Of a stretch of 64,000 nucleotides of DNA, positions 36,972-44,904 are shown one piece after another. The notes under the pieces were generated by a model, which did not search any database, had not been told where the DNA came from, and was given only the letters and a program-made list of their open reading frames with translations. Within the stretch, counting starts at the first letter, position 1; every line of letters starts with the position of its first letter. Source of the stretch: Mycobacterium bohemicum DSM 44277 (GTDB taxonomy: Bacteria; Actinomycetota; Actinomycetes; Mycobacteriales; Mycobacteriaceae); contig NZ_CSTD01000001.1 in the NCBI RefSeq assembly GCF_001053185.1, positions 62,001-126,000 on the forward strand. The letters are read 5' to 3'. The translations under genes were made by a program, and so were the position numbers.

Positions 36972-38077
36972 ATCAGTCCCCACCGCTTGGCGATGAGCTC
37001 ATGGGAGCGCAGCCGGTCGGCGTGCCGATGCGTCACCGAGGTGATCACCAGTTCGTCGGCGTCGGTGACCCGCCGCAGCACCTCCAGCCGGGCGGCGACC
37101 TCGTCGGCGTCACCGACGAATTGTGTTGCGGTGCGGTCCGCTACCAATGCCGCCTGCTCCTCGGTCAGGGGTTCGCAGACGTCGGGATCCGGGTAGGGGA
37201 TGGCACCCTGACCGCTGCGGATGGAGCACACCCAGTGGCCGTAACTGGACGCAAGGTGGTGCGCCGTTGCGCTGTCGTCGGCGACCACGACGTCGGCCGA
37301 AACCACCACGTAAGGTTCGCTCAGCCGGGCGGACGGCCGGAACGCTTCGCGATAGGCGGCGATCGCGTCGAGTGCGCTGCCCGGGGTGATGTGGTAACTG
37401 GCGACGAACGGAAGCCCACGCGCACCGGCGACCTGCGCGCTCTGCCCCTTGGTGCTGCCGAAGATCCAGGGTGTCAGCCGGGCGTGTTCGCCCGGAACGG
37501 CATGCAGCTCATGCCCGTTGACGGTGTAGGTGCCGGCCAGCAGGGCTTCGATGTCGGCGACCTGTTCGGCGAAGTCGTCGGGGACCGCACCCGGTTGGGC
37601 GAGCGCGCACGCCTGCGCCCGGATGCGTTCGCTTTTCATCAGCATCGTCGGGTCGAACGGCGCGGGCAGCACAAGGCCGCCGACCTCGCGCCACGGTGTC
37701 GGCGGACCCGGCGGCGAGGACGTGGCCGCCTCGTTGCGCCGCTGTCCGGACCGGCCCAGCCCCATGTCGATGCGGCCGGGGTAGAAGGCGTCGAGCGTTC
37801 CGAAGCTCTCCACCACCGCGATCGCCGTGGTGTGGCCGATCTGCACGGCGGCCGAACCGACGCGGATGTCTTTGGTGGCCGCGGCGATCTGGCCGATCAA
37901 CGTCGCCGGCGAGGAGCTGGCCACCGCCACGAAGTGGTGCTCGGCGAGCCAGTAGCGTTTGTATCCCCAGTGTTCGGCGTGCTGGGCGAGGTCGACGGTG
38001 TTGCGCAGTGCCGTGCCGGCGTCGCTGCCCGCGCTGATCGGGGCGAGGTCCAGGATCGACAGCGGGATGGCTGTCAT
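36968..38077 (-). CDS. Luciferase-like monooxygenase, alkanal-monooxygenase type
   Basis: 369 residues. [48 protein letters not shown] is the hallmark start of the short LLM class; LGRSGQRR and [22 protein letters not shown] follow. It overlaps the genes on both sides by 4 nt, so the three monooxygenases form one translation unit. Flavin-dependent oxidation of an unknown substrate. Confidence 0.85.
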   Translation of the reverse strand: MTAIPLSILDLAPISAGSDAGTALRNTVDLAQHAEHWGYKRYWLAEHHFVAVASSSPATLIGQIAAATKDIRVGSAAVQIGHTTAIAVVESFGTLDAFYPGRIDMGLGRSGQRRNEAATSSPPGPPTPWREVGGLVLPAPFDPTMLMKSERIRAQACALAQPGAVPDDFAEQVADIEALLAGTYTVNGHELHAVPGEHARLTPWIFGSTKGQSAQVAGARGLPFVASYHITPGSALDAIAAYREAFRPSARLSEPYVVVSADVVVADDSATAHHLASSYGHWVCSIRSGQGAIPYPDPDVCEPLTEEQAALVADRTATQFVGDADEVAARLEVLRRVTDADELVITSVTHRHADRLRSHELIAKRWGLI

Positions 38078-39195
38078 GATGGCGCCGCCGCATAACGGTT
38101 TGGTGCCGCCGCCAGTCCCAGGCGCTCGCGCAGCGACTCGCCGTCGCGATAGCCGGTGCGGAACCTGCCGGCGCGCTGCAGCAACGGCACCAGGTCGTCG
38201 ACGATCGCCGGCAGGTCGACTGCGTTGACCGCGGGCCGCAGCCGCACCCCGTCGACCCCCGCGTCCTGCCAGGCGAACAGCAGGGCGGCCAAATCGCGTG
38301 CGCTGCCCGCGAAGACGTGCGCATCGGAGGAAATGCTCGCCGCCGGAGCCAGTCGATGCCCGACCAGCGAGACCACCAGGTCGGCGTACACCTTCAAAGC
38401 GCGACCCGATGTGCGCCGCGCTTCGCCCACCTCGGCCAGGATCCGGCGCAGCGACTCCTCGTCGCGCGGTGTGACGAAGACGACGTCGGCGCTGGCGGCG
38501 GCGAAGCGATAGATCCGGGGCGCGTGCGCCAGCGCCGTCACCACCGGCTGGCCTTGGGGCGGCCGGGGGGTGATCGACGGGCCCTTGACCGAGAAGTGCT
38601 TTCCCGTGAAGTCGATGTAGTGCAGCTTGTCGCGATCGATGTAGCGCCCGGTGGCCACATCTCGGATGACCGCGTCGTCCTCCCAGCTGTCCCAGAGCCG
38701 CCGCACCACCTCGACGGCGTCGGCGGCCTCGCTGAACAGTTCTTCACCTTCCGGGCCTGGCCCACGTCCGAACAAGGCCGCCTCGTGCGCGGTGTTGCTC
38801 ACCCGCACCTGCCAACCCGCCCGGCCATGTGAGATGTGGTCAAGCGTCGCAATCGCTTTCGAGACATGGAAGGGCTCGGTGTGGGTGACCGTCGCTACCG
38901 GTACCAGACCGATGTGTTCGGTGACCGGCGCGATCCGCGCGGCCAGCAGCACCGCGTCGGCCCGACCGGCCAGCCGCCGCGGGGAGATCTGGGGCCGCCG
39001 GCCGGGCTGAACGTCGAGCGTGTCGTCGATCGTCAGGAAGTCGAGCAGCCCGCGCTCGGCGGTGGCAGCGAGCGCCGCCCAGTACCGGCCGCTGAGCTGC
39101 TCGCCGCGCGCCGCGTTGTGCGCGAAAGCGTATCGCCACGCGTGCGGGTGCCACCCGTACCCGTCCAGTGCCACGGCCAGCCGGAGCTCGGTCAC
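38074..39195 (-). CDS. Luciferase-like FMN monooxygenase, NtaA-related
   Basis: 373 residues starting with GTG at 39195, GGAGG 6 nt upstream. [47 protein letters not shown] and [31 protein letters not shown] place it near the NtaA/DszA class. First gene of the three-gene operon. Immediately upstream, 39196-39386 on the same strand is also open (MHTKSRQQARSVACPLDA onward); it may be a leader reading frame. Confidence 0.82.
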   Translation of the reverse strand: MTELRLAVALDGYGWHPHAWRYAFAHNAARGEQLSGRYWAALAATAERGLLDFLTIDDTLDVQPGRRPQISPRRLAGRADAVLLAARIAPVTEHIGLVPVATVTHTEPFHVSKAIATLDHISHGRAGWQVRVSNTAHEAALFGRGPGPEGEELFSEAADAVEVVRRLWDSWEDDAVIRDVATGRYIDRDKLHYIDFTGKHFSVKGPSITPRPPQGQPVVTALAHAPRIYRFAAASADVVFVTPRDEESLRRILAEVGEARRTSGRALKVYADLVVSLVGHRLAPAASISSDAHVFAGSARDLAALLFAWQDAGVDGVRLRPAVNAVDLPAIVDDLVPLLQRAGRFRTGYRDGESLRERLGLAAAPNRYAAAPS

Positions 39196-39470
39196 GAAAT
39201 TCCTCCGAGAAGGGCCGCCGGGCCAAGCCGGCCGTCCGTCCCGCAAAAAGCGGTCGTGGGGCTTGCGTGACGCGATGCCGCATCGAGCGGGCACGCGACG
39301 GATCGCGCTTGCTGCCGGGATTTCGTGTGCATCAGCTGACCTTCGACGTGCGGTGATAATGCACTGTGCAACGCCCAGCGCCGCAATGCATTCCGGAGGC
39401 GCGTTAAGTTCAGCGTGAGGAATATTTTCGTCAGCTCAACGCCCTGCGAGTTCGCCGCCCGGCCGTTCGC

Positions 39471-39770
39471 TCAATTGCCTGACCGGCTCACCGAAGGGGA
39501 TGAACGCCCCCATTCCCGCTCGGCGGCCAGTGCAGCGGCGCTACGCGCAGGGTCGGCAACGACTCCTCCGCCCGCCAGGTTGACCAGGGCCGAAGCCATG
39601 GCAAAGGTGCCTACGCCGTGCCGTTCGCTGGCGGCGATCAGCTCCCGGAAGGCGGCATCGGTGCTGCACCGGCGCCACCCGACGAGTATTCCGACTGCGG
39701 TGTCGAGCACCCGCCTGGTTTCGCGGCGCTCGCCGCGCAGCGGTGCCCGACTGGTGAGACCTTCAATCAT
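39471..39770 (-). CDS. Small ANTAR-domain protein
   Basis: 99 residues, with the middle part (RRVLDTAVGILVGWRRCSTDAAFRELIAASERHGVGTFAMASALVNLA) forming an ANTAR-like three-helix domain and no sensor domain. ATG at 39770 with AGGAGG upstream. It sits between the cysteine leader at 39.95-40.0 kb and the monooxygenase operon, and could act as an RNA-binding antiterminator for that operon. The match is weaker than for the PAS-ANTAR protein at 33.1 kb. Confidence 0.65.
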   Translation of the reverse strand: MIEGLTSRAPLRGERRETRRVLDTAVGILVGWRRCSTDAAFRELIAASERHGVGTFAMASALVNLAGGGVVADPARSAAALAAEREWGRSSPSVSRSGN

Positions 39771-39943
39771 TGCGGTCGACCTCCTGGTCTGAAATCAGCG
39801 CTATTTGGCGGGATTGGCCGATACCGCTTGAGGCGCGTGCCCGGTGAGGGACTCCGGCTGGGCCTCTTGCAAGACGGATTGCGTTGCCTCTGAGCGTGTC
39901 AACGCCGCGGCAAATCAACCGGATCGCCGGATGTCGTCAGTGA

Positions 39944-40003
39944 TCAACAACAGCCCAGGACGCCGCGCCGCAGCGCGAAGTGCGCTGGTTCGGTCCCTCG
40001 CAT
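39944..40003 (-). CDS. Leader peptide ending in two cysteines (attenuator ORF)
   Basis: 19 residues: MRGTEPAHFALRRGVLGCC, then TGA. A TATAGT box ends 6 nt before the ATG, so the mRNA probably starts at or near the A of the start codon (leaderless). The Cys-Cys-stop end is like the poly-Cys leader at 43.7 kb. Slow decoding of Cys codons when Cys-tRNA is short would change folding or coupling downstream. Cysteine-responsive leader peptides are known in mycobacteria. The next gene on this strand is the small ANTAR gene, then the monooxygenases. Confidence 0.7.
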   Translation of the reverse strand: MRGTEPAHFALRRGVLGCC

Positions 40004-40009
40004 AGCGCC

Positions 40010-40015
40010 ACTATA
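40010..40015 (-). promoter_or_regulatory. -10 element TATAGT for the CC leader
   Basis: TATAGT, 6 nt upstream of the leader ATG. Same hexamer and nearly the same spacing as at 43819. No clear -35, as is usual for mycobacterial SigA promoters. Confidence 0.6.
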
Positions 40016-40179
40016 CGACCGGTGCGTCGGCCGCAGCCAGATTCAGAGTGTTTGGCTCACAAGCGATTCAAACCTGTGCGCCGCGACGGCGCTTGTGTAC
40101 ATTAGCCGGCTCGACCGAGGCCACGGGCATCGCCACCCTTCCGTCTGGCCGGTATCGATGGGCATGACGCGGCTCGGAG

Positions 40180-40599
40180 TCACGCAAGCAGGGCTTGCAA
40201 CGACTCCCTGAGGTCGCCGACCTTCGGAACCCCGGCGCTACGGTATCGCTGCCGGCCGTCGGAATCGAAGATAAATGTGGTGGGTAGCGACAACACCGAC
40301 AGTTGCTTGGCGGCCGCGGGGTCGGCGTCGATGTCGATCTCCACGTGGGATACACCGGGGAGTTCGGCACACACCTGGTCGACCACGCGGCGCACCGACG
40401 CGCACGGGCCGCACCATACCGCGCTGAAGTGAACGATCGTCGGCCCCGTTTGCGACAAGCCGAGTGCCGATGGGTTCTGGCCGGGCTCGGGGCTAACCTG
40501 ACGCAATACGCCCGACCGTCGGTTGACCAGCGCGCCGATCGCGCCGGCGGTCGCCAGCGCCGCGACCGTCGCCGTCAGGGCGATCGCCAGAGGGCTCAA
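40180..40599 (-). CDS. Membrane-anchored thioredoxin-like protein
   Basis: 139 residues. An N-terminal TM segment (LAIALTATVAALATAGAIGALV) is followed by a thioredoxin fold with the active site AVWCGPCASVRR and the cis-proline VLSLPTTFIF. Starts with TTG at 40599, about 100 nt after cysE on the same strand. Likely reduces a disulfide or persulfide substrate at the membrane; the place next to cysE/cysK suggests a role in sulfur assimilation. Confidence 0.8.
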   Translation of the reverse strand: MSPLAIALTATVAALATAGAIGALVNRRSGVLRQVSPEPGQNPSALGLSQTGPTIVHFSAVWCGPCASVRRVVDQVCAELPGVSHVEIDIDADPAAAKQLSVLSLPTTFIFDSDGRQRYRSAGVPKVGDLRESLQALLA

Positions 40600-40698
40600 T
40601 CAACACCCACAACTTCCACCGTGGCCAGGCATGTGGCTACGGTGCCGCGTCGCGGACGCTTGCAGAGCATCGGTTGGGCGCCATCGGATTTGGTTCAC

Positions 40699-41391
40699 TC
40701 AGATCGAAAAGTCCTCGCCGTGCCACACTCCGGCTTCGGGCGGCCGGATAACCTGCCCAGGCTGTTGCTGGCCGTCGTTGGAAGCCTCCAACTTGGAGAC
40801 TCTGGTGAGTAGGGACTGCAGGCTGACGCCGACAAGGTCGGGCATCAGAGCGTCGTCCGAAGCGCCTAGGGCGGGCCGGCTGCGGCTGATCACCTGCCCG
40901 GGAACGCCGACGACCACGGCGCCCGACGGAACCTCTTTGACCACAACGGCATTGGCGCCGATCCGGCTGTCGCCACCGACCTTGATGGCTCCGAGCACCT
41001 TCGCGCCCGCGCCGATGATCACCCGGTCACCGATCGTCGGGTGGCGCTTGCCGGTATCCCCACCGCTGCCGCCGAGGGTCACGCCGTGGTAGATCGTCAC
41101 ATCCTCGCCCACCTCGGCGGTTTCTCCGATGACTACGCCGGTCGCGTGATCGATGAACAGCCCGGGGCCGAGGACGGCGCCGGGATGGATGTCGACCCCA
41201 GTCAGGATGCGGGTGATTTCACCCAGCGTGCGCGCCGACAGTCGGGCGCCGCGCCTCCACAGCCAGTGACTGATCCGGTGCCCCCAGATCGCGTGCACGC
41301 CCGGGTAGGCCAATATCACCTCCAGCGTGGTCGGCCTGGCCGGATCCCGCTGCTTGGCCGCCCGGATGTCTCGCCTTATGGCCGTGAGCAT
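40699..41391 (-). CDS. cysE: Serine O-acetyltransferase
   Basis: 230 residues. Left-handed beta helix with hexapeptide repeats: TGVDIHPGAVLGPGLFIDHATGVVIGETAEVGEDVTIYHGVTLGG, then HPTIGDRVIIGAGAKVLG. Makes O-acetylserine for CysK. Two nt after the cysK stop, so co-translated. Same pair and order as M. tuberculosis Rv2334-Rv2335. Confidence 0.95.
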   Translation of the reverse strand: MLTAIRRDIRAAKQRDPARPTTLEVILAYPGVHAIWGHRISHWLWRRGARLSARTLGEITRILTGVDIHPGAVLGPGLFIDHATGVVIGETAEVGEDVTIYHGVTLGGSGGDTGKRHPTIGDRVIIGAGAKVLGAIKVGGDSRIGANAVVVKEVPSGAVVVGVPGQVISRSRPALGASDDALMPDLVGVSLQSLLTRVSKLEASNDGQQQPGQVIRPPEAGVWHGEDFSI

Positions 41392-41393
41392 GG

Positions 41394-42326
41394 CTAGTCC
41401 GCCAGGTCGGCGAAGAGTGGGGTGCTCAGGTACCGTTCGCCGAAGCTGGGGAGCACGACGACGACGAGCTTGCCCGCGTTCTCCGGCCGGCGGGCCACCT
41501 GCAGGGCAGCCACAACGGCCGCTCCGGAGGAGATCCCGACGAGCAGCCCTTCCTCCCGGGCCAGCCGACGGGCCATGTCGAAAGAGTCTTCATTGCCGAC
41601 GGTGATGACTTCGTCGACCAACTCCGTATCGAGCACCGGTGGGATGAATCCGGCGCCGATGCCCTGGATCGGATGCGGGCCCTTCTGGCCGCCGGACAGG
41701 ACCGGCGAGGCGGTCGGCTCGACCGCCACGAACTGCACTGACGGCTTGCGCTCCTTGATGACTTGGGCGACACCGGTGATGGTGCCGCCTGTGCCTACTC
41801 CGGACACAAAGAAGTCGATCTTGCCGTCGGTGTCCCGCCATACCTCCTCCGCGGTGGTTTTGCGGTGGATCGCCGGGTTGGCAGGGTTCTCGAACTGCTG
41901 GGGGACGAAATACCGTTGGTCGCTCTTGGCCAGTTCCTCGGCCTTGGCGATGGCACCCGCCATGCCCTCCGAACCCGGCGTCAACACGAGCTCGGCGCCG
42001 AACGCGCGCAACAACATCCGACGCTCGGTGCTCATCGTGTCCGGCATGGTCAGGACACAGTGATAACCACGTGCCGCGCACACCATCGCCAGCGCGATAC
42101 CGGTGTTGCCGCTGGTCGGTTCGACAATGATTGTGTCCGGCTTGATCAGGCCCGCCTGCTCAGCCGCGTCGATCATGGCAACGCCGATGCGGTCCTTAAC
42201 GCTGTTCGCCGGGTTGAAGAACTCGAGCTTGGCTACGACGTCGGCGACTGCGCCCTCGGTAACCCGGCGGAGCCGGACCAGCGGTGTGTTTCCGATCAAC
42301 TGTGTCACGTCTTGCGCGATGGTCAT
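41394..42326 (-). CDS. cysK1: O-acetylserine sulfhydrylase (cysteine synthase) CysK1
   Basis: 310 residues, PLP enzyme. Lys44 in [11 protein letters not shown] binds [15 protein letters not shown] is the substrate loop; [11 protein letters not shown] holds the phosphate. Forms cysteine from O-acetylserine and sulfide. 9 nt after the thioester-domain gene, so probably in the same operon under the poly-Cys leader. Confidence 0.95.
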   Translation of the reverse strand: MTIAQDVTQLIGNTPLVRLRRVTEGAVADVVAKLEFFNPANSVKDRIGVAMIDAAEQAGLIKPDTIIVEPTSGNTGIALAMVCAARGYHCVLTMPDTMSTERRMLLRAFGAELVLTPGSEGMAGAIAKAEELAKSDQRYFVPQQFENPANPAIHRKTTAEEVWRDTDGKIDFFVSGVGTGGTITGVAQVIKERKPSVQFVAVEPTASPVLSGGQKGPHPIQGIGAGFIPPVLDTELVDEVITVGNEDSFDMARRLAREEGLLVGISSGAAVVAALQVARRPENAGKLVVVVLPSFGERYLSTPLFADLAD

Positions 42327-42335
42327 GAAACTCCC

Positions 42336-43613
42336 TTAGGCGATGTCGCTGCAGGCGGTCTGCGCCTGCCAGGTGATGTCGAATTCGATGGCCACGTCTG
42401 TGGGCACGGTCAGGGCAACGGGTGTGAACCGGTGTGACGCCTCACCCAGCGCCACACCGGTCAACACCCGACCGGTGAGGTTGTGCGGTGCTTTTGCTGT
42501 CATTGTCGTCATCGACGTGCCCGGTATCGGACGCAGGTAGAAATCTGTGCCCGGCTCAACGATATCGCGAATTGCCAAACCATCGGCGTCGACGAGCTTG
42601 TGGCCGTCAGTGACGCTGAGCCTCAAAGGGGTTGACACTTGGAATGGTCCTACGAGTTCGGATTCGACGGTTGCTCGGCTCCCGACTAGTCGGAGTTCGT
42701 CTGTGTTGAGCAATGCGTTGCGTGCCCCGCTTAACAGGTAATTGTAGAGGTGTACGACCCGATCGGCATTGCGGTAGTGGCGGGCGCCGGTCAGCCAGAA
42801 GTTGACATCACCTATCGCGGGGGCGGCCCCGTCCGTGGTTGCGATCAACCGGTAGTAGCGGTACCCGCGTCCCGCGCGACCGTGCCGGCTGGCCGACAGC
42901 GTGCTACCGACGCCGAGCGCGCGCCGATATCGGCCCCTGCCCGCGTCGGTGAAGATTTCCGAACCGGAAACGTCTTGCCAGACAGCACCGTTGGTGGACT
43001 TTTGCAGCTTCAGGTTGACCGTCGCAGCCGAGTCGGTCCACAGCGAATAGCCGCCCAACTGTGGCTCGCCATCGAATTCGAAGGTGATGGCCGGCCCGGG
43101 ACCCCGACGCACTGCTACGGGTACATTCAGCGGCCGGGTATCGAGCGCGAGGTCGTTGGTGAAGTGCCAGATCGCTGCCTGGGTCGCAGCTATGGCGTGG
43201 TGTTCGCTGATGTTTGCCTGTCCCAGTCTGTAGCCGGCGGTGCGCAGTTGGTCGCTCAGTTCTGCGGTCGACCGCATCGGGAAGGAGTTGCGCAGGATCC
43301 AATCCACCGCACCTTCGTGACCGCGGCTGTGCAGGTGGGGCACGGTTGACCAGGTTTCCAGGCGGTAGGGCGACGGATGATGCGGTGCGACGCCGAAGAA
43401 ATCGAGAGAGTAGGCGTGCAGATTCGGATTGAGCCTGATCAGGTCGGTCCTGGCCGAGTTGCCGTCGGCGAACACGATCGTGTCAACGGTATGGGAGTAG
43501 GTGCCGCCGCGGTAGCGCGTCATGCGGGTGAGTTCGGTGACCGGCCGGACAAGTACGCGCCGACGGGTGGCCACCTGCGCGATCGCGCGGTCGGGTACAG
43601 ACAACACTGTCAT
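42336..43613 (-). CDS. Thioester-domain (TQXA) protein in the cysteine operon
   Basis: 425 residues. GGTYSHTVDTIVFADG (36-51) and the TQXA motif IAATQAAIWHFTN (TQAA at 144-147) define a thioester domain; the middle part (GGYSLWTDSAATVNLKLQKS, YYRLIATTDG) looks like a discoidin-type beta-sandwich. In Gram-positive adhesins the Gln of TQXA forms a thioester with an upstream Cys; here the expected place reads AYSLDF (Ser69). The protein has one cysteine, near its C-terminus. No signal peptide, TM or sorting signal is visible. The ATG at 43613 is preceded by AGGAAG. Possibly the Rv2336 equivalent, which also neighbours cysE/cysK1. Confidence 0.75.
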   Translation of the reverse strand: MTVLSVPDRAIAQVATRRRVLVRPVTELTRMTRYRGGTYSHTVDTIVFADGNSARTDLIRLNPNLHAYSLDFFGVAPHHPSPYRLETWSTVPHLHSRGHEGAVDWILRNSFPMRSTAELSDQLRTAGYRLGQANISEHHAIAATQAAIWHFTNDLALDTRPLNVPVAVRRGPGPAITFEFDGEPQLGGYSLWTDSAATVNLKLQKSTNGAVWQDVSGSEIFTDAGRGRYRRALGVGSTLSASRHGRAGRGYRYYRLIATTDGAAPAIGDVNFWLTGARHYRNADRVVHLYNYLLSGARNALLNTDELRLVGSRATVESELVGPFQVSTPLRLSVTDGHKLVDADGLAIRDIVEPGTDFYLRPIPGTSMTTMTAKAPHNLTGRVLTGVALGEASHRFTPVALTVPTDVAIEFDITWQAQTACSDIA

Positions 43614-43681
43614 TTGGTGATTGATCTTCCTGAATGATGTGAATAACGCGCATTGCATGCGGCCAGGCGAACCAGCATGTT

Positions 43682-43699
43682 TGCCCGCGTGCGGGCAAG
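43682..43699 (-). promoter_or_regulatory. Hairpin between the poly-Cys leader and the thioester gene
   Basis: TTGCCCGC, AC, GCGGGCAA: a perfect 8-bp stem 38 nt after the leader stop. Position fits an attenuator element that responds to ribosome stalling on the leader. Confidence 0.5.
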
Positions 43700-43736
43700 C
43701 GCGAGGATTTCTACAGAGGCAGGGTCGTCAGGAAAT

Positions 43737-43811
43737 CAACAACAGCAACAACAACAGCCCACGGCGATGCAGCGCGTAGGAACGAAGCGCAGCTGTACGG
43801 CCTGTTGCATG
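43737..43811 (-). CDS. Poly-cysteine leader peptide (six terminal Cys codons)
   Basis: 24 residues: MQQAVQLRFVPTRCIAVG followed by six Cys codons (TGT TGT TGT TGC TGT TGT) and TGA. A TATAGT box lies 7 nt before the ATG, so it is very probably leaderless. It precedes the thioester gene, cysK and cysE. Six consecutive Cys codons are hard to explain except as a cysteine sensor: with low Cys-tRNA the ribosome stalls and the operon is derepressed. Cysteine-responsive leader peptides of this kind are known in mycobacteria. Confidence 0.88.
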
Positions 43812-43818
43812 GAGCCCA

Positions 43819-43824
43819 CTATAG
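43819..43824 (-). promoter_or_regulatory. -10 element TATAGT for the poly-Cys leader
   Basis: TATAGT, 7 nt upstream of the ATG at 43811, matching the layout at 40010. It divides the 170-nt region from the divergent encapsulin gene. Confidence 0.6.
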
Positions 43825-43980
43825 GGCATCAGCGCATTTGCCCGTTTGATTCACTAAGGCTGTAATCCTTTCCCCCCGGTCGTACACTTGCCTAGGCTCG
43901 GCGCTCGGACGTGATCACGGCGGGGCGATCTTGGACCTGCCGAACCGTCGCAGTATTCGACGATGCACGGAAGGACCACC

Positions 43981-44904
43981 ATGACGTCGGCCCAAAACGA
44001 GTCTCAAGCACTTGGCGATCTCGCCGCCCGGCAGCTTGCCAACGCGACCAAGACAGTCCCGCAGCTCTCGACAATCACCCCGCGGTGGTTGCTACACCTG
44101 CTCAGCTGGGTGCCGGTTGAGGCGGGCATCTACCGGGTGAACCGCGTGGTCAATCCGGAACGCGTCGCGATTAAGGCCGAAGCCGGCGGCGGCACCGAAG
44201 AACCGCTTCCGTACACCTACGTCGACTACGAGACCAGCCCGCGCGAGTACACGCTGCGCAGCATTTCGACCCTGGTGGACATCCACACCCGGGTCTCCGA
44301 CCTGTATTCCAGCCCGCACGATCAGATTGCCCAGCAGCTACGACTGACCATCGAGACGATTAAGGAGCGCCAGGAATCCGAACTGGTCAACAGCCCCGAG
44401 TACGGGTTGCTCGCCCAGGCGACTCCGGAGCAGACGATCCAGACGCTGACCGGCGGACCGACCCCTGATGACCTGGACGCGCTCATCACCAAGGTCTGGA
44501 AAACACCCAGCTTCTTCCTCACCCACCCGCTCGGGATTGCCGCGTTCGGCCGTGAGGCCACCTACCGCGGTGTGCCGCCCGTGGTGGTGAGCCTTTTCGG
44601 CGCCCAGTTCATCACCTGGCGCGGCATTCCGCTGATCCCTTCCGACAAGGTGCCGGTGGAGGACGGCAAAACCAAGTTCATCCTGGTGCGCACCGGCGAG
44701 GAGCGTCAGGGCGTGGTGGGCCTGTTCCAGCCGGGCCTGGTCGGTGAACAGGCGCCGGGCCTGTCGGTGCGGTTCACCGGCATCAACCAGTCGGCGATCG
44801 CCACCTACCTGGTCACCCAATACACATCGTTGGCTGTCCTCACTGACGACGCGCTCGCCGTGCTCGACGACGTCAATGTGGACCTGTTCCATGAGTACAA
44901 GTGA
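43981..44904 (+). CDS. Family 2A encapsulin shell protein (major membrane protein I)
   Basis: 307 residues, identical in length and nearly so in sequence to M. leprae MMPI as I recall it (MTSAQNESQALGDLA, then PQLSTITPRWLLHLLSWVPVEAG). HK97-fold shell protein of family 2A, without the cNMP-binding domain of family 2B. Related shells package a cysteine desulfurase and, in cyanobacteria and Acinetobacter, store elemental sulfur. The ATG at 43981 has GGAAGGA upstream. Overlaps the cargo gene by 14 nt, which keeps expression linked. Confidence 0.93.
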   Translation: MTSAQNESQALGDLAARQLANATKTVPQLSTITPRWLLHLLSWVPVEAGIYRVNRVVNPERVAIKAEAGGGTEEPLPYTYVDYETSPREYTLRSISTLVDIHTRVSDLYSSPHDQIAQQLRLTIETIKERQESELVNSPEYGLLAQATPEQTIQTLTGGPTPDDLDALITKVWKTPSFFLTHPLGIAAFGREATYRGVPPVVVSLFGAQFITWRGIPLIPSDKVPVEDGKTKFILVRTGEERQGVVGLFQPGLVGEQAPGLSVRFTGINQSAIATYLVTQYTSLAVLTDDALAVLDDVNVDLFHEYK

